Shown here: piece by piece, positions 1-11,023 of the stretch
Numbering within the stretch: the stretch's first letter is position 1
How the letters are laid out: each line of letters begins with the position of its first letter
Source of the DNA: Hymenopus coronatus
Lineage: Eukaryota; Arthropoda; Insecta; Mantodea; Hymenopodidae
Direction: 5' to 3'
DNA length: 64,000 nt
Assembly: GCA_030762935.1 (NCBI GenBank)
Contig: CM060900.1
Span: 112,930,620-112,994,619 of the forward strand
Program-made: the position numbers and the translations under genes
The notes under the pieces: generated by a model
What the model saw: the letters and a program-made list of their open reading frames with translations, nothing else
Database searches by the model: none
What the model was told of the DNA's origin: nothing

Positions 1-1938
1 ATCGATTCCATCGAAGCGCTGGAAGTGGCAGCCACGGCCTTCTCCCGACAACTCCTGAATGTGGTACGCGCGCATACCTACCGCATCCCATCTAACAAAC
101 CTAACCCGAGAACCATACCTAATGAACTCCGTCAGCTGCTAAAAGCTAAGGCAACCGTACGGAAGCTATGGCAGCGCTTCCGCCATCCCAGGATCCAAGC
201 AGTGTACCAGCGGTTCAAATCCCTGGCAAGGCGCCTGCTTCGCGCGCACCGCAAAGCGGCCTGGGAACACACAATGGCAAATTTAAACCTGGAAGAGAAA
301 CAACCCTGGAGGATCATCCGATCTCTCAGGAAAGACAAAAGTCAGTTTCAGCATCCCATCCATGGCACCCGTGGGAGAGACTCTTTTGAGCCCCAGGATA
401 AAGCCACGGATTTTGCAGATTATCTGGAGTCTCAATTCGAACCCCGCGAAGACCCCCAGGACGAGGACTTTACTGAGCTCGTGGAAGCGACGGTAGACTA
501 CCTCTATGAGGAGCCCCCGCCGCCCCATGAGATCCGCATTCCTTTAGTCACCCCGAAAGAGGTGGCTTCCCAACTCAACAACCTAAAGCCTAACAAAGCC
601 CCTGGACATGACGGCGTTACGGCGCCTATGCTCCAGCACCTACCCAGAAAGGCCGTAATCCACCTGACACGGATTTACAATGCATGCCTGCATCTACGTC
701 ACTTTCCAACGTGTTGGAAGGAGGCGAGGGTAGTATGCATTTTGAAACCCGGCAAGGACCCGGTCTTCCCGTCAAGCTATAGATCTATTAGCTTACTTCC
801 GATCGTCTCGAAAGTATTCGAGCGGTTACTCCTACCTCGCCTCACCCCTCTCTTCGAAAAGAGACTCCTACTCCAGGATCATCAGTTTGGTTTCCGTACT
901 GGACATTCCACAACCCTGCAGTTGCTGCGACTGGCTGAGAAGGCTGCCCTGGGCTTCCAGGACAACTTCAAAACAGTCGCGGTACTCTTGGACGTGGAAA
1001 AAGCCTTCGCCACCACGTGGCATCAGGGACTCTTGTACAAGCTCAAGAACGCAGAAATCCCTCCCCCCTACCTTCACCTGCTTAGTAGCTTCCTTCGGGA
1101 CCGCACTTTCAGGGTGAGGGTGGAGGGGAGGCATTCCACAGTCAGACCCATAGCGGCGGGAGTGCCGGAAGGCAGCATGCTGTCGCCGTTACTCTTTGCC
1201 GCCTACATGTCCGACTTCCCCACAGAACCCAGTACAGTTACGTGCCAGTATGCCGACGATGTCCTCATAATGGCGCGTAACAAGAACGCCCGATATTGCT
1301 TCCCCCCGCTACAGAGACAGCTCCAGGCCATAGGCAGATGGAGTGAACAGTGGCGGATGGCCATCAGCCCGCAGAAGAGCTCAGCTCTACTGCTGGCTTA
1401 AGTCCGTGGCTGGCGACCGGAGAGGTCGCTGAGGTTGCGGCGGCGGCGGATCCCCTGGGTCCGCACCGCCAAATACCTTGGAGTCCTCCTCGACCGCGGC
1501 CTTACTTTCACTCCACATGTCAGGGAGAAGGTCGGTATGGGACACGCTGCCCTACGGCAGTTGTTTCCCATCTTCCGCTCCACCATGCCTACACACCTAA
1601 AACTACGGCTGTACCGAGCAGTCATCCGTCCCCTGATGCTGTACGGCTGCGAGGTCTGGGGTTAAATGGCTCGTTCCACCATCCGCAGGCTGCAGACCGT
1701 GCAGAACAGGGCAATGAGGATGATATATGGCACAGACCGTAGATTCCCGTCCCACATTCGCCATTCCCAATCCGGAATCCCTTACAAAGTGGACGTTGTG
1801 CGATAAAGAGCTCGCACAATATACACTAAACTTGCTCCCCACCCAAATCCACAGGTGAACACTCTCGGTCTTTACGACCACACGCTGCCTAGGAGACGCG
1901 TAAGCTACCGCCTTCCCAAGGACGCCTTGGGATGGTAG
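1..1938 (+). pseudogene. Jockey-like non-LTR retrotransposon ORF2, 3' part (reverse transcriptase)
   Basis: The frame is open from the window edge, so the endonuclease part lies upstream and is not visible. It encodes a reverse transcriptase that would copy element RNA at a nicked target. Visible motifs are NKAPGHDGV, the ILKPGKD/PSSYRSISLL block, LLDVEKAF (motif A), AGVPEGSMLSPLLF (usually PQGS) and YADDVLIMA (catalytic motif C). The thumb and C-terminal region continue in the same frame through three stops at 1399-1401, 1663-1665 and 1804-1806, with AKYLGVLLD, PLMLYGCEVWG and LQTVQNRAMRMI recognisable between them. TAG at 1936-1938 is probably the native stop. The frame is never shifted, so this copy decayed by point mutation. 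The jockey assignment rests on motif style and absence of RNase H before the stop. Confidence 0.9.
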
Positions 1939-1981
1939 TTTTCCGGCCGCCTTTCCCTTCTTTACAGTTCTAACCGCTAAG

Positions 1982-2027
1982 TTAAGCAGCATCGGGCCCG
2001 GTCCCGACTCGGACGGTGACCGTCCAG
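1982..2027 (+). other. 5S rRNA-like segment 1
   Basis: TTAAGCAGCATCGGGCCCGG followed by GGACGGTGACCG resembles the box A to box C portion (internal control region) of 5S rRNA, where TTAAGCA(A/G)CGTCGGGC and GGATGGGTGACCG occur at similar spacing. Only this part of 5S is present; the 5' third and the 3' end are absent, so it is not a 5S gene. Confidence 0.6.
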
Positions 2028-2141
2028 TTGTACTCCGACCAGATCTGCATCACTGGCTTCCCCCACCCCGTACCTACATCCCTTCAGGTCTCCCCGCTAG
2101 CCGGCACTGCTTTCCTTGACAGCCCGCAAGCCGCTGGCCAA

Positions 2142-2192
2142 GGTAAGCAGCATCGGGCCTGGTCCCTCTCTGGGTGGGTGACCACTCAGCTA
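2142..2192 (+). other. 5S rRNA-like segment 2
   Basis: Second copy of the module about 161 bp downstream of the first: GGTAAGCAGCATCGGGCC, then CTGGGTGGGTGACCAC. It is closer to 5S rRNA than segment 1 in the box C part. The two segments differ from each other, so they are either an old duplication or two captures. Confidence 0.6.
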
Positions 2193-2341
2193 GGTAAGCC
2201 AGCCTGCACCGGATGCACAGAGGGAAACACCCTGCCCACATTTCTGCGACACAGACATAAACGCTTGCACAAGACTATATCTTTTATATCACACGGATAA
2301 ATCCGCGAGAAAAGCGGATAGGTACCGTGGTGATTTGCCCC

Positions 2342-2361
2342 CGCCCGAGTACACTCGGGCG
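2342..2361 (+). other. Perfect hairpin near the end of the retrotransposon tail
   Basis: CGCCCGAGT and ACTCGGGCG are perfect inverse complements separated by 2 bases; in practice this gives an 8-bp stem with a 4-base loop. It lies 25 bp before the satellite boundary. It could be a 3'-terminal stem recognised by the element's reverse transcriptase, but this is inference. Confidence 0.5.
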
Positions 2362-2386
2362 ACTAGTTCCTACTCCTGGCTCCTGG

Positions 2387-2954
2387 CAATTTTTATTAAA
2401 AGGGGAATTATAATAGATTATTTCAAGTTCTATTTTTTATAAAATAATATATCTCATAAAGATTGGTTTTTAAAAGAATCCAGAATAATAAAGTTGAGGA
2501 TGCAATAGCCTGAGTTAAAAAGCAATGGATTTTGAGAATCCTAAGAATAGAAATGTTTAGCACATAAGAAATGTCCAACTTAAATGAGCCATTACTTTTA
2601 AAAACCTCATTAAAGTTGGCCTTTGATACTAGCTTCCCAAAAGAGCACAGCTGCAAATGGAAAGAGAAGCAAGTTTGAAACGAACACTTGTAACCCACAA
2701 CTATTATATATTATGTATGTACTATTTTCTACAAGCTATGTCGTAATTGTGTACATTTACAACAAAATGTACAATGTTATTATCCTTTACTGATTCCAGT
2801 TAGAAAAGTTCTGACAAAACAGTGTTGCTTACACTTTGTATTCATGGTATCCAAAATAGTCTATATTAAATACTTAAATACGACAAAACAATCCGGAAGA
2901 CTCAGGTAAAATCCCTTGGGCTTATTAAAGGTAATCAATGAAAAGGTGCACAAG
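2387..2954. repeat. Left edge monomer, chimeric (class B front, type-7 back)
   Basis: 568 bp. The front half carries class-B markers (ATAATAGATTATTTC, GTTGAGGATGC, AATCCTAAGAATAG). The last ~200 bp match monomer type 7 almost exactly (AATAGTCTATATTAAATAC, ACAATCCGGAAGACTC, CTTATTAAAGG). It has private changes such as CTACAAGCTATGTCG, where the other monomers have the TGCAAGAATTGTTGCA dyad. Confidence 0.85.
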
Positions 2955-5900
2955 CAATTTTTATTAAAAGGGGAATTATAATAAGATTATTTCATGTTCT
3001 ATTTTTTATAAAATAATATTATACAGATTGGTTTTTTAAAGAATCCAGAATAATAAAGATGAGAATGCGACAGCTTGAATTAAATTGGTTTTTGAAAATC
3101 AAAAGAATAGAAGTGCTTAGCACATAAGAAATGTTCAACTTAAATGAGCCATTACTTTTGAAACCCTCATTAAATTTGACCTTTGATACTAGGTTCCCAA
3201 CAAAGCACAGCTGCAAACGGAAAGAGAAGCAAGTTTGAAACAAACACTTGTAACCCACAACTATTATATATTATGTATGTACTATTTGCTGCAAGAATTG
3301 TTGCAATTGTGTACATATACAACAAATATTACAATATTATTATTCTTTACTGATCACAGTTAGAAAAGTTCTGACAAAACAGTGTTACTTACACTTTGTA
3401 TTCGTGGTATATAAAATAGTCAATATTAAGTACTTAAATACGACAAAACAAGCGGGAGGCCTCCGGTAAAATCTCGGCGCAAATACCTTGGGACTACTGA
3501 AGGTAATCATCAATGAAACGGTGAACAAGCAATTTTTATTAAAAGGGGAATTATAATAGATTATTTCATGAACTATTTTTTATAAAATAATATATTTCAT
3601 AAAGATTGGTTTTTAAAAGAATCCAGAATAAAAAAGTTGAGGATGCGACAGCCTGAATTAAAAAGAAAAAGATGTTCAAAATCCTAAGAATAGAAGTGTT
3701 TAGCACATAAGAGCTGTCCAATTTAAATGAGCCATTACTATTAAAAACCTCCTTAAAGTTGACCTTTGATACTAGCTTCCCAACAGAGCACAGCTCCAAA
3801 TGGAAAGAGAAGCAAGTTTGAAACGAACACTTGTAACCCACAACTATTATGTATTATGCATGTACTCTTTGCTGCAAGAATTGTTGCAATTGTGTACATA
3901 TATAACAAATATTACAATGTTATTATCCTTTACTGATTCCAGTTAGAGAAGTTGTGACCAGACAGTGTTGCTTACACTTTGTATTCATGGTATCCAAAAT
4001 AGTCAATATTAAACACTTATATACGACAAAACAAGCGGGGGGGAAAATCTCGGTGCAAATCCCTTGGGCGTACTGAAGGTAATAATCAATTAAAAGGTCC
4101 ACAAGCAATTTTTATTAAAAGGGGAATTATAATAAGATTATTTCATGTTCTATTTTTTATAAAATAATATATAAAATAAAGATTGGTTTTTAAAAGAATC
4201 CAGAATAATAAAGATGAGAATGCGACAGCTTGAATTAAATTGGATTTTGAAAATCAAAAGAATAGAAGTGTTTAGCACATAAGAAATGTTCAACTTAAAT
4301 GTGCCATTACTTTTAAAAAGCTCATTAAAGTTGACCCTTTAATACTCGCTTACCCACAGAGCACAGCTGCAAATGGAAAGAAAAGCAAGTTTGAAACGAA
4401 CACTTGTAACCCACAACTATTATATATCATGTATGTACTATTTGCTGCAAGAATTGTTGCAATTGTGTACATATACAACAAATATTACAATGTTATTATT
4501 GTTTGCTGATTCCAGTTAGAAAAGTTCTGACAAAACAGTGTTGCTTACACTTATTATTCGTGGTATCCAGAATAGTCAATATTAAATACTTAGATACGAC
4601 ACAACAAGCAGGAGGGCTCAGGGAAAATCTCGGTGCAAATCCTTTGGGCCTACTGAAAGTAATCATCAATGAATAGATGCACAAGCAATTTTTATTAAAA
4701 GGGGAAATTATAATAGATTATTTCATGTTCTATTTTTTATAAAATGATATATATAATAAAAATTGGTTTTTAAAAGAATCCAGAATAATAAAGTTGAGGA
4801 TGCGATAGCCTGAATTAAGAAGAAATGGATTTTGAAAATCCTAAGAATAGAAGTGTTTAGCACATAAGAAATGTCCAACTTAAATGAGCCATTACTTTTA
4901 AAAATCTCATTAGAGTTGACCCTTTAATACTTGCTTACCCACAGAGCACAGCTGCAAATGGAAAGAAAACCAAGTTTGAAACGAACACTTGTAACCCACA
5001 ACTATTATATATTATGTATGTACCATTTGCTACAGGAATTGTTGCAATTGTGTTCATTTACAACAAAAAGTACAATGTTATTATTCTTTACTTATTCAAC
5101 ATAGAATAGTTCTAAGAAAACTGTGTTGCTTACACTTTATATTCGCGGTATACAAAATAGTCAATATTAAATACGACAAAACAAGTGGGAGGACTCAGGG
5201 AAAATGTCGGCGCAAATCCCTTGGGCCTATTGAAGGTAATCATCAATGAAAAGGTGCACAAGCATTTTCTATTAAAAGGGGAATTATAATAAGATTATTT
5301 CATGCTCTATTTTTTATAAGATAATATATATAATAAAGATTGGTTTTTAAAAGAATCCAGAATAATAAAGATGAGAATGCGACAGCTTGAATTAAATTGG
5401 ATTTTGAAAATCAAAAGAATAGAAGTGTTTAGCACAAAAGAAATGTTCAACTTAAATGAGCCGTTTCTTTTAAAAACCTCATTAAAGTTGAGCCTTTAAT
5501 ACTTGCTTACTCACAGAGCACAGCTGCAAATGGAAAGAAAAGCAAGTTTGAAACGAACACTTGTAACCGACAACTATTATATATTATGTATGTACCATTT
5601 GCTACAGGAATTGTTGCAATAGTGTACATTTACAACTAAAAGTACAATGTTATTATTCTTTACTTATTCCACTTAGAATAGTTCTGACAAAACTGTGTTG
5701 CTTACATTTTGTATTCCTGGTATCCAAAATAATCAATATTAAATACTTAAATACGACTAAACAAGCGGTAGGCCTCAGGTAAAATCTCGGCGCAAATCCC
5801 TTGGGCCCACTGAACGTAATCATCAATGAAAAGGTGCACAAGCAATTTTTATTAAAAGGGGAATTATAATAGATTTTTCATGTTGTATTTTTTATAATAT

Positions 5901-6988
5901 AATATATTTCATAAAGATTGGTTTTTAAAAGAATCCAGAATAATAAAGACGAGAATGCGATAACCTGAATTAAGAAGAAATGGATTTTGAAAATCCTAAG
6001 AATAGAAGTGTTGAGCACATAAGAAATGTCCAACTTAAATGAGCCATTACTTTTGAAAACCTCATTAAAATTGTCCTTTGATTCTAGCATCCCAACAGAG
6101 CACAACTGCAAATGGAAAGAGAAGCAAGTTTGAAACGAACACTTGTAACCCACAACTATTATATATTATGTATGTACTATTTGCTGCAAGAATTTTTGCA
6201 ATTGTGTACATATACAACAAATATTACAATGTTATTATTCTTTACTTATTCCTGTTAGAAAATTTCTGAGAAAACAGTGTTGCTTACACTTTGTATTCGT
6301 GGTATACAAAATAGTCAATATTAAATACTTATATACGACAATACTAGCGGGGGGGCTCAGGGAAAATCTCGGCGCAAATCCCTTGGGCCTACTGAAGGTA
6401 ATCATCAATGAAAAGGTACACAAGCAATTTTTATTAAAAGGGGAATTATAATAAGATTATTTCATGTTCTATTCTTTATAAAATAATATATATAATTAAG
6501 ATTGGTTTTTAAAAGAATCCAGAATAATAAAGATGAGAATGGGATACCTTGAATTAAATTGGATTTTGAAAATCCTAAGAATAGAAGTGTTTAGCACATA
6601 AGAAATGTTCAACTTAAAAGAGCCATAATTTTAAAAGCCTCATTAAAGTTGACCCTTTAATACTACCTTACCCACAGAGCACAGCTGCAAATGTAAAGCA
6701 AAGCAAGTTTGAAACGAACACTTGTAACCCACAACTATTATATATTATGTATGTACTATTTTCTGCAACAATTGTTGCAATTGTGTACATATACAACAAA
6801 TATTACAATGTTATTATTCTTTACTGATTCCAGTTAGAAAAGTTCTGACAAAACAGTGTTGCTTACACTTTGTATTCATGGTATCCAAAATAGTCTATAT
6901 TAAATACTTAAATACGACAAAACAATCCGGAAGACTCAGGTAAAATCCCTTGGGCTTATTAAAGGTAATCAATGAAAAGGTGCACAAG
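2955..6988. repeat. HOR unit 1 (4,034 bp)
   Basis: Monomers start at 2955, 3530, 4106, 4686, 5263, 5843 and 6425 (types 1 to 7; 575, 576, 580, 577, 580, 582 and 564 bp). Types 1, 3 and 5 are class A (AATAAGATTATTTC, GATGAGAATGC, AATTAAATTGG); types 2, 4 and 6 are class B; type 7 is an A/B mosaic. This unit has several private variants not seen further right, e.g. GAAACAAACACTTG at about 3237, GCTTACTCACAGAG at about 5505 and GTATTCCTGG at about 5711. Confidence 0.93.
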
Positions 6989-9900
6989 CAATTTTTATTA
7001 AAAGGGGAATTATAATAAGATTATTTCATGTTCTATTTTTTATAAAATAATATTATACAGATTGGTTTTTTAAAGAATCCAGAATAATAAAGATGAGAAT
7101 GCGACAGCTTGAATTAAATTGGTTTTTGAAAATCAAAAGAATAGAAGTGCTTAGCACATAAGAAATGTTCAACTTAAATGAGCCATTACTTTTGAAACCC
7201 TCATTAAATTTGACCTTTGATACTAGGTTCCCAACAAAGCACAGCTGCAAACGGAAAGAGAAGCAAGTTTGAAACGAACACTTGTAACCCACAACTATTA
7301 AATATTATGTATGTACTATTTGCTGCAAGAATTGTTGCAATTGTGTACATATACAACAAATATTACAATATTATTATTCTTTACTGATCACAGTTAGAAA
7401 AGTTTTGACAAAACAGTGTTACTTACACTTTGTATTCGTGGTATATAAAATAGTCAATATTAAGTACTTAAATACGACAAAACAAGCGGGAGGCCTCCGG
7501 TAAAATCTCGGCGCAAATACCTTGGGCCTACTGAAGGTAATCATCAATGAAACGGTGAACAAGCAATTTTTATTAAAAGGGGAATTATAATAGATTATTT
7601 CATGAACTATTTTTTATAAAATAATATATTTCATAAAGATTGGTTTTTAAAAGAATCCAGAATAAAAAAGTTGAGGATGCGACAGCCTGAATTAAAAAGA
7701 AAAAGATGTTCAAAATCCTAAGAATAGAAGTGTTTAGCACATAAGAGCTGTCCAATTTAAATGAGCCATTACTATTAAAAACCTCCTTAAAGTTGACCTT
7801 TGATACTAGCTTCCCAACAGAGCACAGCTCCAAATGGAAAGAGAAGCAAGTTTGAAACGAACACTTGTAACCCACAACTATTATGTATTATGCATGTACT
7901 CTTTGCTGCAAGAATTGTTGCAATTGTGTACATATATAACAAATATTACAATGTTATTATCCTTTACTGATTCCAGTTAGAGAAGTTGTGACCAGACAGT
8001 GTTGCTTACACTTTGTATTCATGGTATCCAAAATAGTCAATATTAAACACTTATATACGACAAAACAAGCGGGGGGGAAAATCTCGGTGCAAATCCCTTG
8101 GGCGTACTGAAGGTAATAATCAATTAAAAGGTCCACAAGCAATTTTTATTAAAAGGGGAATTATAATAAGATTATTTCATGTTCTATTTTTTATAAAATA
8201 ATATATAAAATAAAGATTGGTTTTTAAAAGAATCCAGAATAATAAAGATGAGAATGCGACAGCTTGAATTAAATTGGATTTTGAAAATCAAAAGAATAGA
8301 AGTGTTTAGCACATAAGAAATGTTCAACTTAAATGTGCCATTACTTTTAAAAAGCTCATTAAAGTTGACCCTTTAATACTCGCTTACCCACAGAGCACAG
8401 CTGCAAATGGAAAGAAAAGCAAGTTTGAAACGAACACTTGTAACCCACAACTATTATATATCATGTATGTACTATTTGCTGCAAGAATTGTTGCAATTGT
8501 GTACATATACAACAAATATTACAATGTTATTATTGTTTGCTGATTCCAGTTAGAAAAGTTCTGACAAAACAGTGTTGCTTACACTTATTATTCGTGGTAT
8601 CCAGAATAGTCAATATTAAATACTTAGATACGACACAACAAGCAGGAGGGCTCAGGGAAAATCTCGGTGCAAATCCTTTGGGCCTACTGAAAGTAATCAT
8701 CAATGAATAGATGCACAAGCAATTTTTATTAAAAGGGGAAATTATAATAGATTATTTCATGTTCTATTTTTTATAAAATGATATATATAATAAAAATTGG
8801 TTTTAAAAAGAATCCAGAATAATAAAGTTGAGGATGCGATAGCCTGAATTAAGAAGAAATGGATTTTGAAAATCCTAAGAATAGAAGTGTTTAGCACATA
8901 AGAAATGTCCAACTTAAATGAGCCATTACTTTTAAAAATCTCATTAGAGTTGACCCTTTAATACTTGCTTACCCACAGAGCACAGCTGCAAATGGAAAGA
9001 AAACCAAGTTTGAAACGAACACTTGTAACCCACAACTATTATATATTATGTATGTACCATTTGCTACAGGAATTGTTGCAATTGTGTTCATTTACAACAA
9101 AAAGTACAATGTTATTATTCTTTACTTATTCAACATAGAATAGTTCTAAGAAAATTGTGTTGCTTACACTTTATATTCGCGGTATACAAAATAGTCAATA
9201 TTAAATACGACAAAACAAGTGGGAGGACTCAGGGAAAATGTCGGCGCAAATCCCTTGGGCCTATTGAAGGTAATCATCAATGAAAAGGTGCACAAGCATT
9301 TTCTATTAAAAGGGGAATTATAATAAGATTATTTCATGCTCTATTTTTTATAAGATAATATATATAATAAAGATTGGTTTTTAAAAGAATCCAGAATAAT
9401 AAAGATGAGAATGCGACAGCTTGAATTAAATTGGATTTTGAAAATCAAAAGAATAGAAGTGTTTAGCACAAAAGAAATGTTCAACTTAAATGAGCCGTTT
9501 CTTTTAAAAACCTCATTAAATTTGAGCCTTTAATACTTGCTTACCCACAGAGCACAGCTGCAAATGGTAAGAAAAGCAAGTTTGAAACGAACACTTGTAA
9601 CCGACAACTATTATATTTTATGTATGTACCATTTGCTACAGGAATTGTTGCAATAGTGTACATTTACAACTAAAAGTACAATGTTATTATTCTTTACTTA
9701 TTCCACTTAGAATAGTTCTGACAAAACTGTGTTGCTTACATTTTGTATTCGTGGTATCCAAAATAATCAATATTAAATACCTAAATACGACTAAACAAGC
9801 GGTAGGCCTCAGGTAAAATCTCGGCGCAAATCCCTTGGGCCCACTGAACGTAATCATCAATGAAAAGGTGCACAAGCAATTTTTATTAAAAGGGGAATTA

Positions 9901-11023
9901 TAATAGATTTTTCATGTTGTATTTTTTATAATATAATATATTTCATAAAGATTGGTTTTTAAAAGAATCCAGAATAATAAAGACGAGAATGCGATAACCT
10001 GAATTAAGAAGAAATGGATTTTGAAAATCCTAAGAATAGAAGTGTTGAGCACATAAGAAATGTCCAACTTAAATGAGCCATTACTTTTAAAAACCTCATT
10101 AAAATTGTCCTTTGATTCTAGCATCCCAACAGAGCACAACTGCAAATGGAAAGAGAAGCAAGTTTGAAACGAACACTTGTAACCCACAACTATTATATAT
10201 TATGTATGTACTATTTGCTGCAAGAATTTTTGCAATTGTGTACATATACAACAAATATTACAATGTTATTATTCTTTACTTATTCCTGTTAGAAAATTTC
10301 TGAGAAAACAGTGTTGCTTACACTTTGTATTCGTGGTATACAAAATAGTCAATATTAAATACTTATATACGACAATACTAGCGGGGGGGCTCAGGGAAAA
10401 TCTCGGCGCAAATCCCTTGGGCCTACTGAAGGTAATCATCAATGAAAAGGTACACAAGCAATTTTTATTAAAAGGGGAATTATAATAAGATTATTTCATG
10501 TTCTATTCTTTATAAAATAATATATATAATTAAGATTGGTTTTTAAAAGAATCCAGAATAATAAAGATGAGAATGGGATACCTTGAATTAAATTGGATTT
10601 TGAAAATCCTAAGAATAGAAGTGTTTAGCACATAAGAAATGTTCAACTTAAAAGAGCCATTACTTTTAAAAGCCTCATTAAAGTTGACCCTTTAATACTA
10701 CCTTACCCACAGAGCACAGCTGCAAATGTAAAGCAAAGCAAGTTTGAAACGAACACTTGTAACCCACAACTATTATATATTATGTATGTACTATTTTCTG
10801 CAACAATTGTTGCAATTGTGTACATATACAACAAATATTACAATGTTATTATTCTTTACTGATTCCAGTTAGAAAAGTTCTGACAAAACAGTGTTGCTTA
10901 CACTTTGTATTCATGGTATCCAAAATAGTCTATATTAAATACTTAAATACGACAAAACAATCCGGAAGACTCAGGTAAAATCCCTTGGGCTTATTAAAGG
11001 TAATCAATGAAAAGGTGCACAAG
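6989..11023. repeat. HOR unit 2 (4,035 bp)
   Basis: Same seven-monomer order. It shares GGTTTTAAAAAG in the type-4 monomer with units 3-8 (unit 1 has GGTTTTTAAAAG). ACTATTAAATATT in its type-1 monomer (about 7296) recurs only in units 8 and 9, an exception to the otherwise ordered variant pattern. Confidence 0.92.

Larger units (their letters stand above)
1939..2386 (+). other. 3' tail of the jockey-like element
   Basis: GC-rich stretch without a credible reading frame, lying between the reverse transcriptase stop and the abrupt start of the satellite at 2387. It contains two 5S-rRNA-like segments and a terminal hairpin, annotated separately. No poly(A) or simple-repeat tail is seen before the satellite, so the true 3' end of the element may have been lost at the junction. 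Confidence 0.6.

Noticed and set aside
1982..2192. Functional 5S rRNA gene
   Set aside because: Only the box A to box C part is present, with mismatches. The 5' third, the 3' end and a T-run terminator are absent.
3440..3475. CENP-B-box-like sequence TACGACAAAACAAGCGGGA
   Set aside because: TACG and CGGG are separated by 10 bases, whereas the CENP-B box has TTCG and CGGG 7 bases apart. The first half also mismatches.
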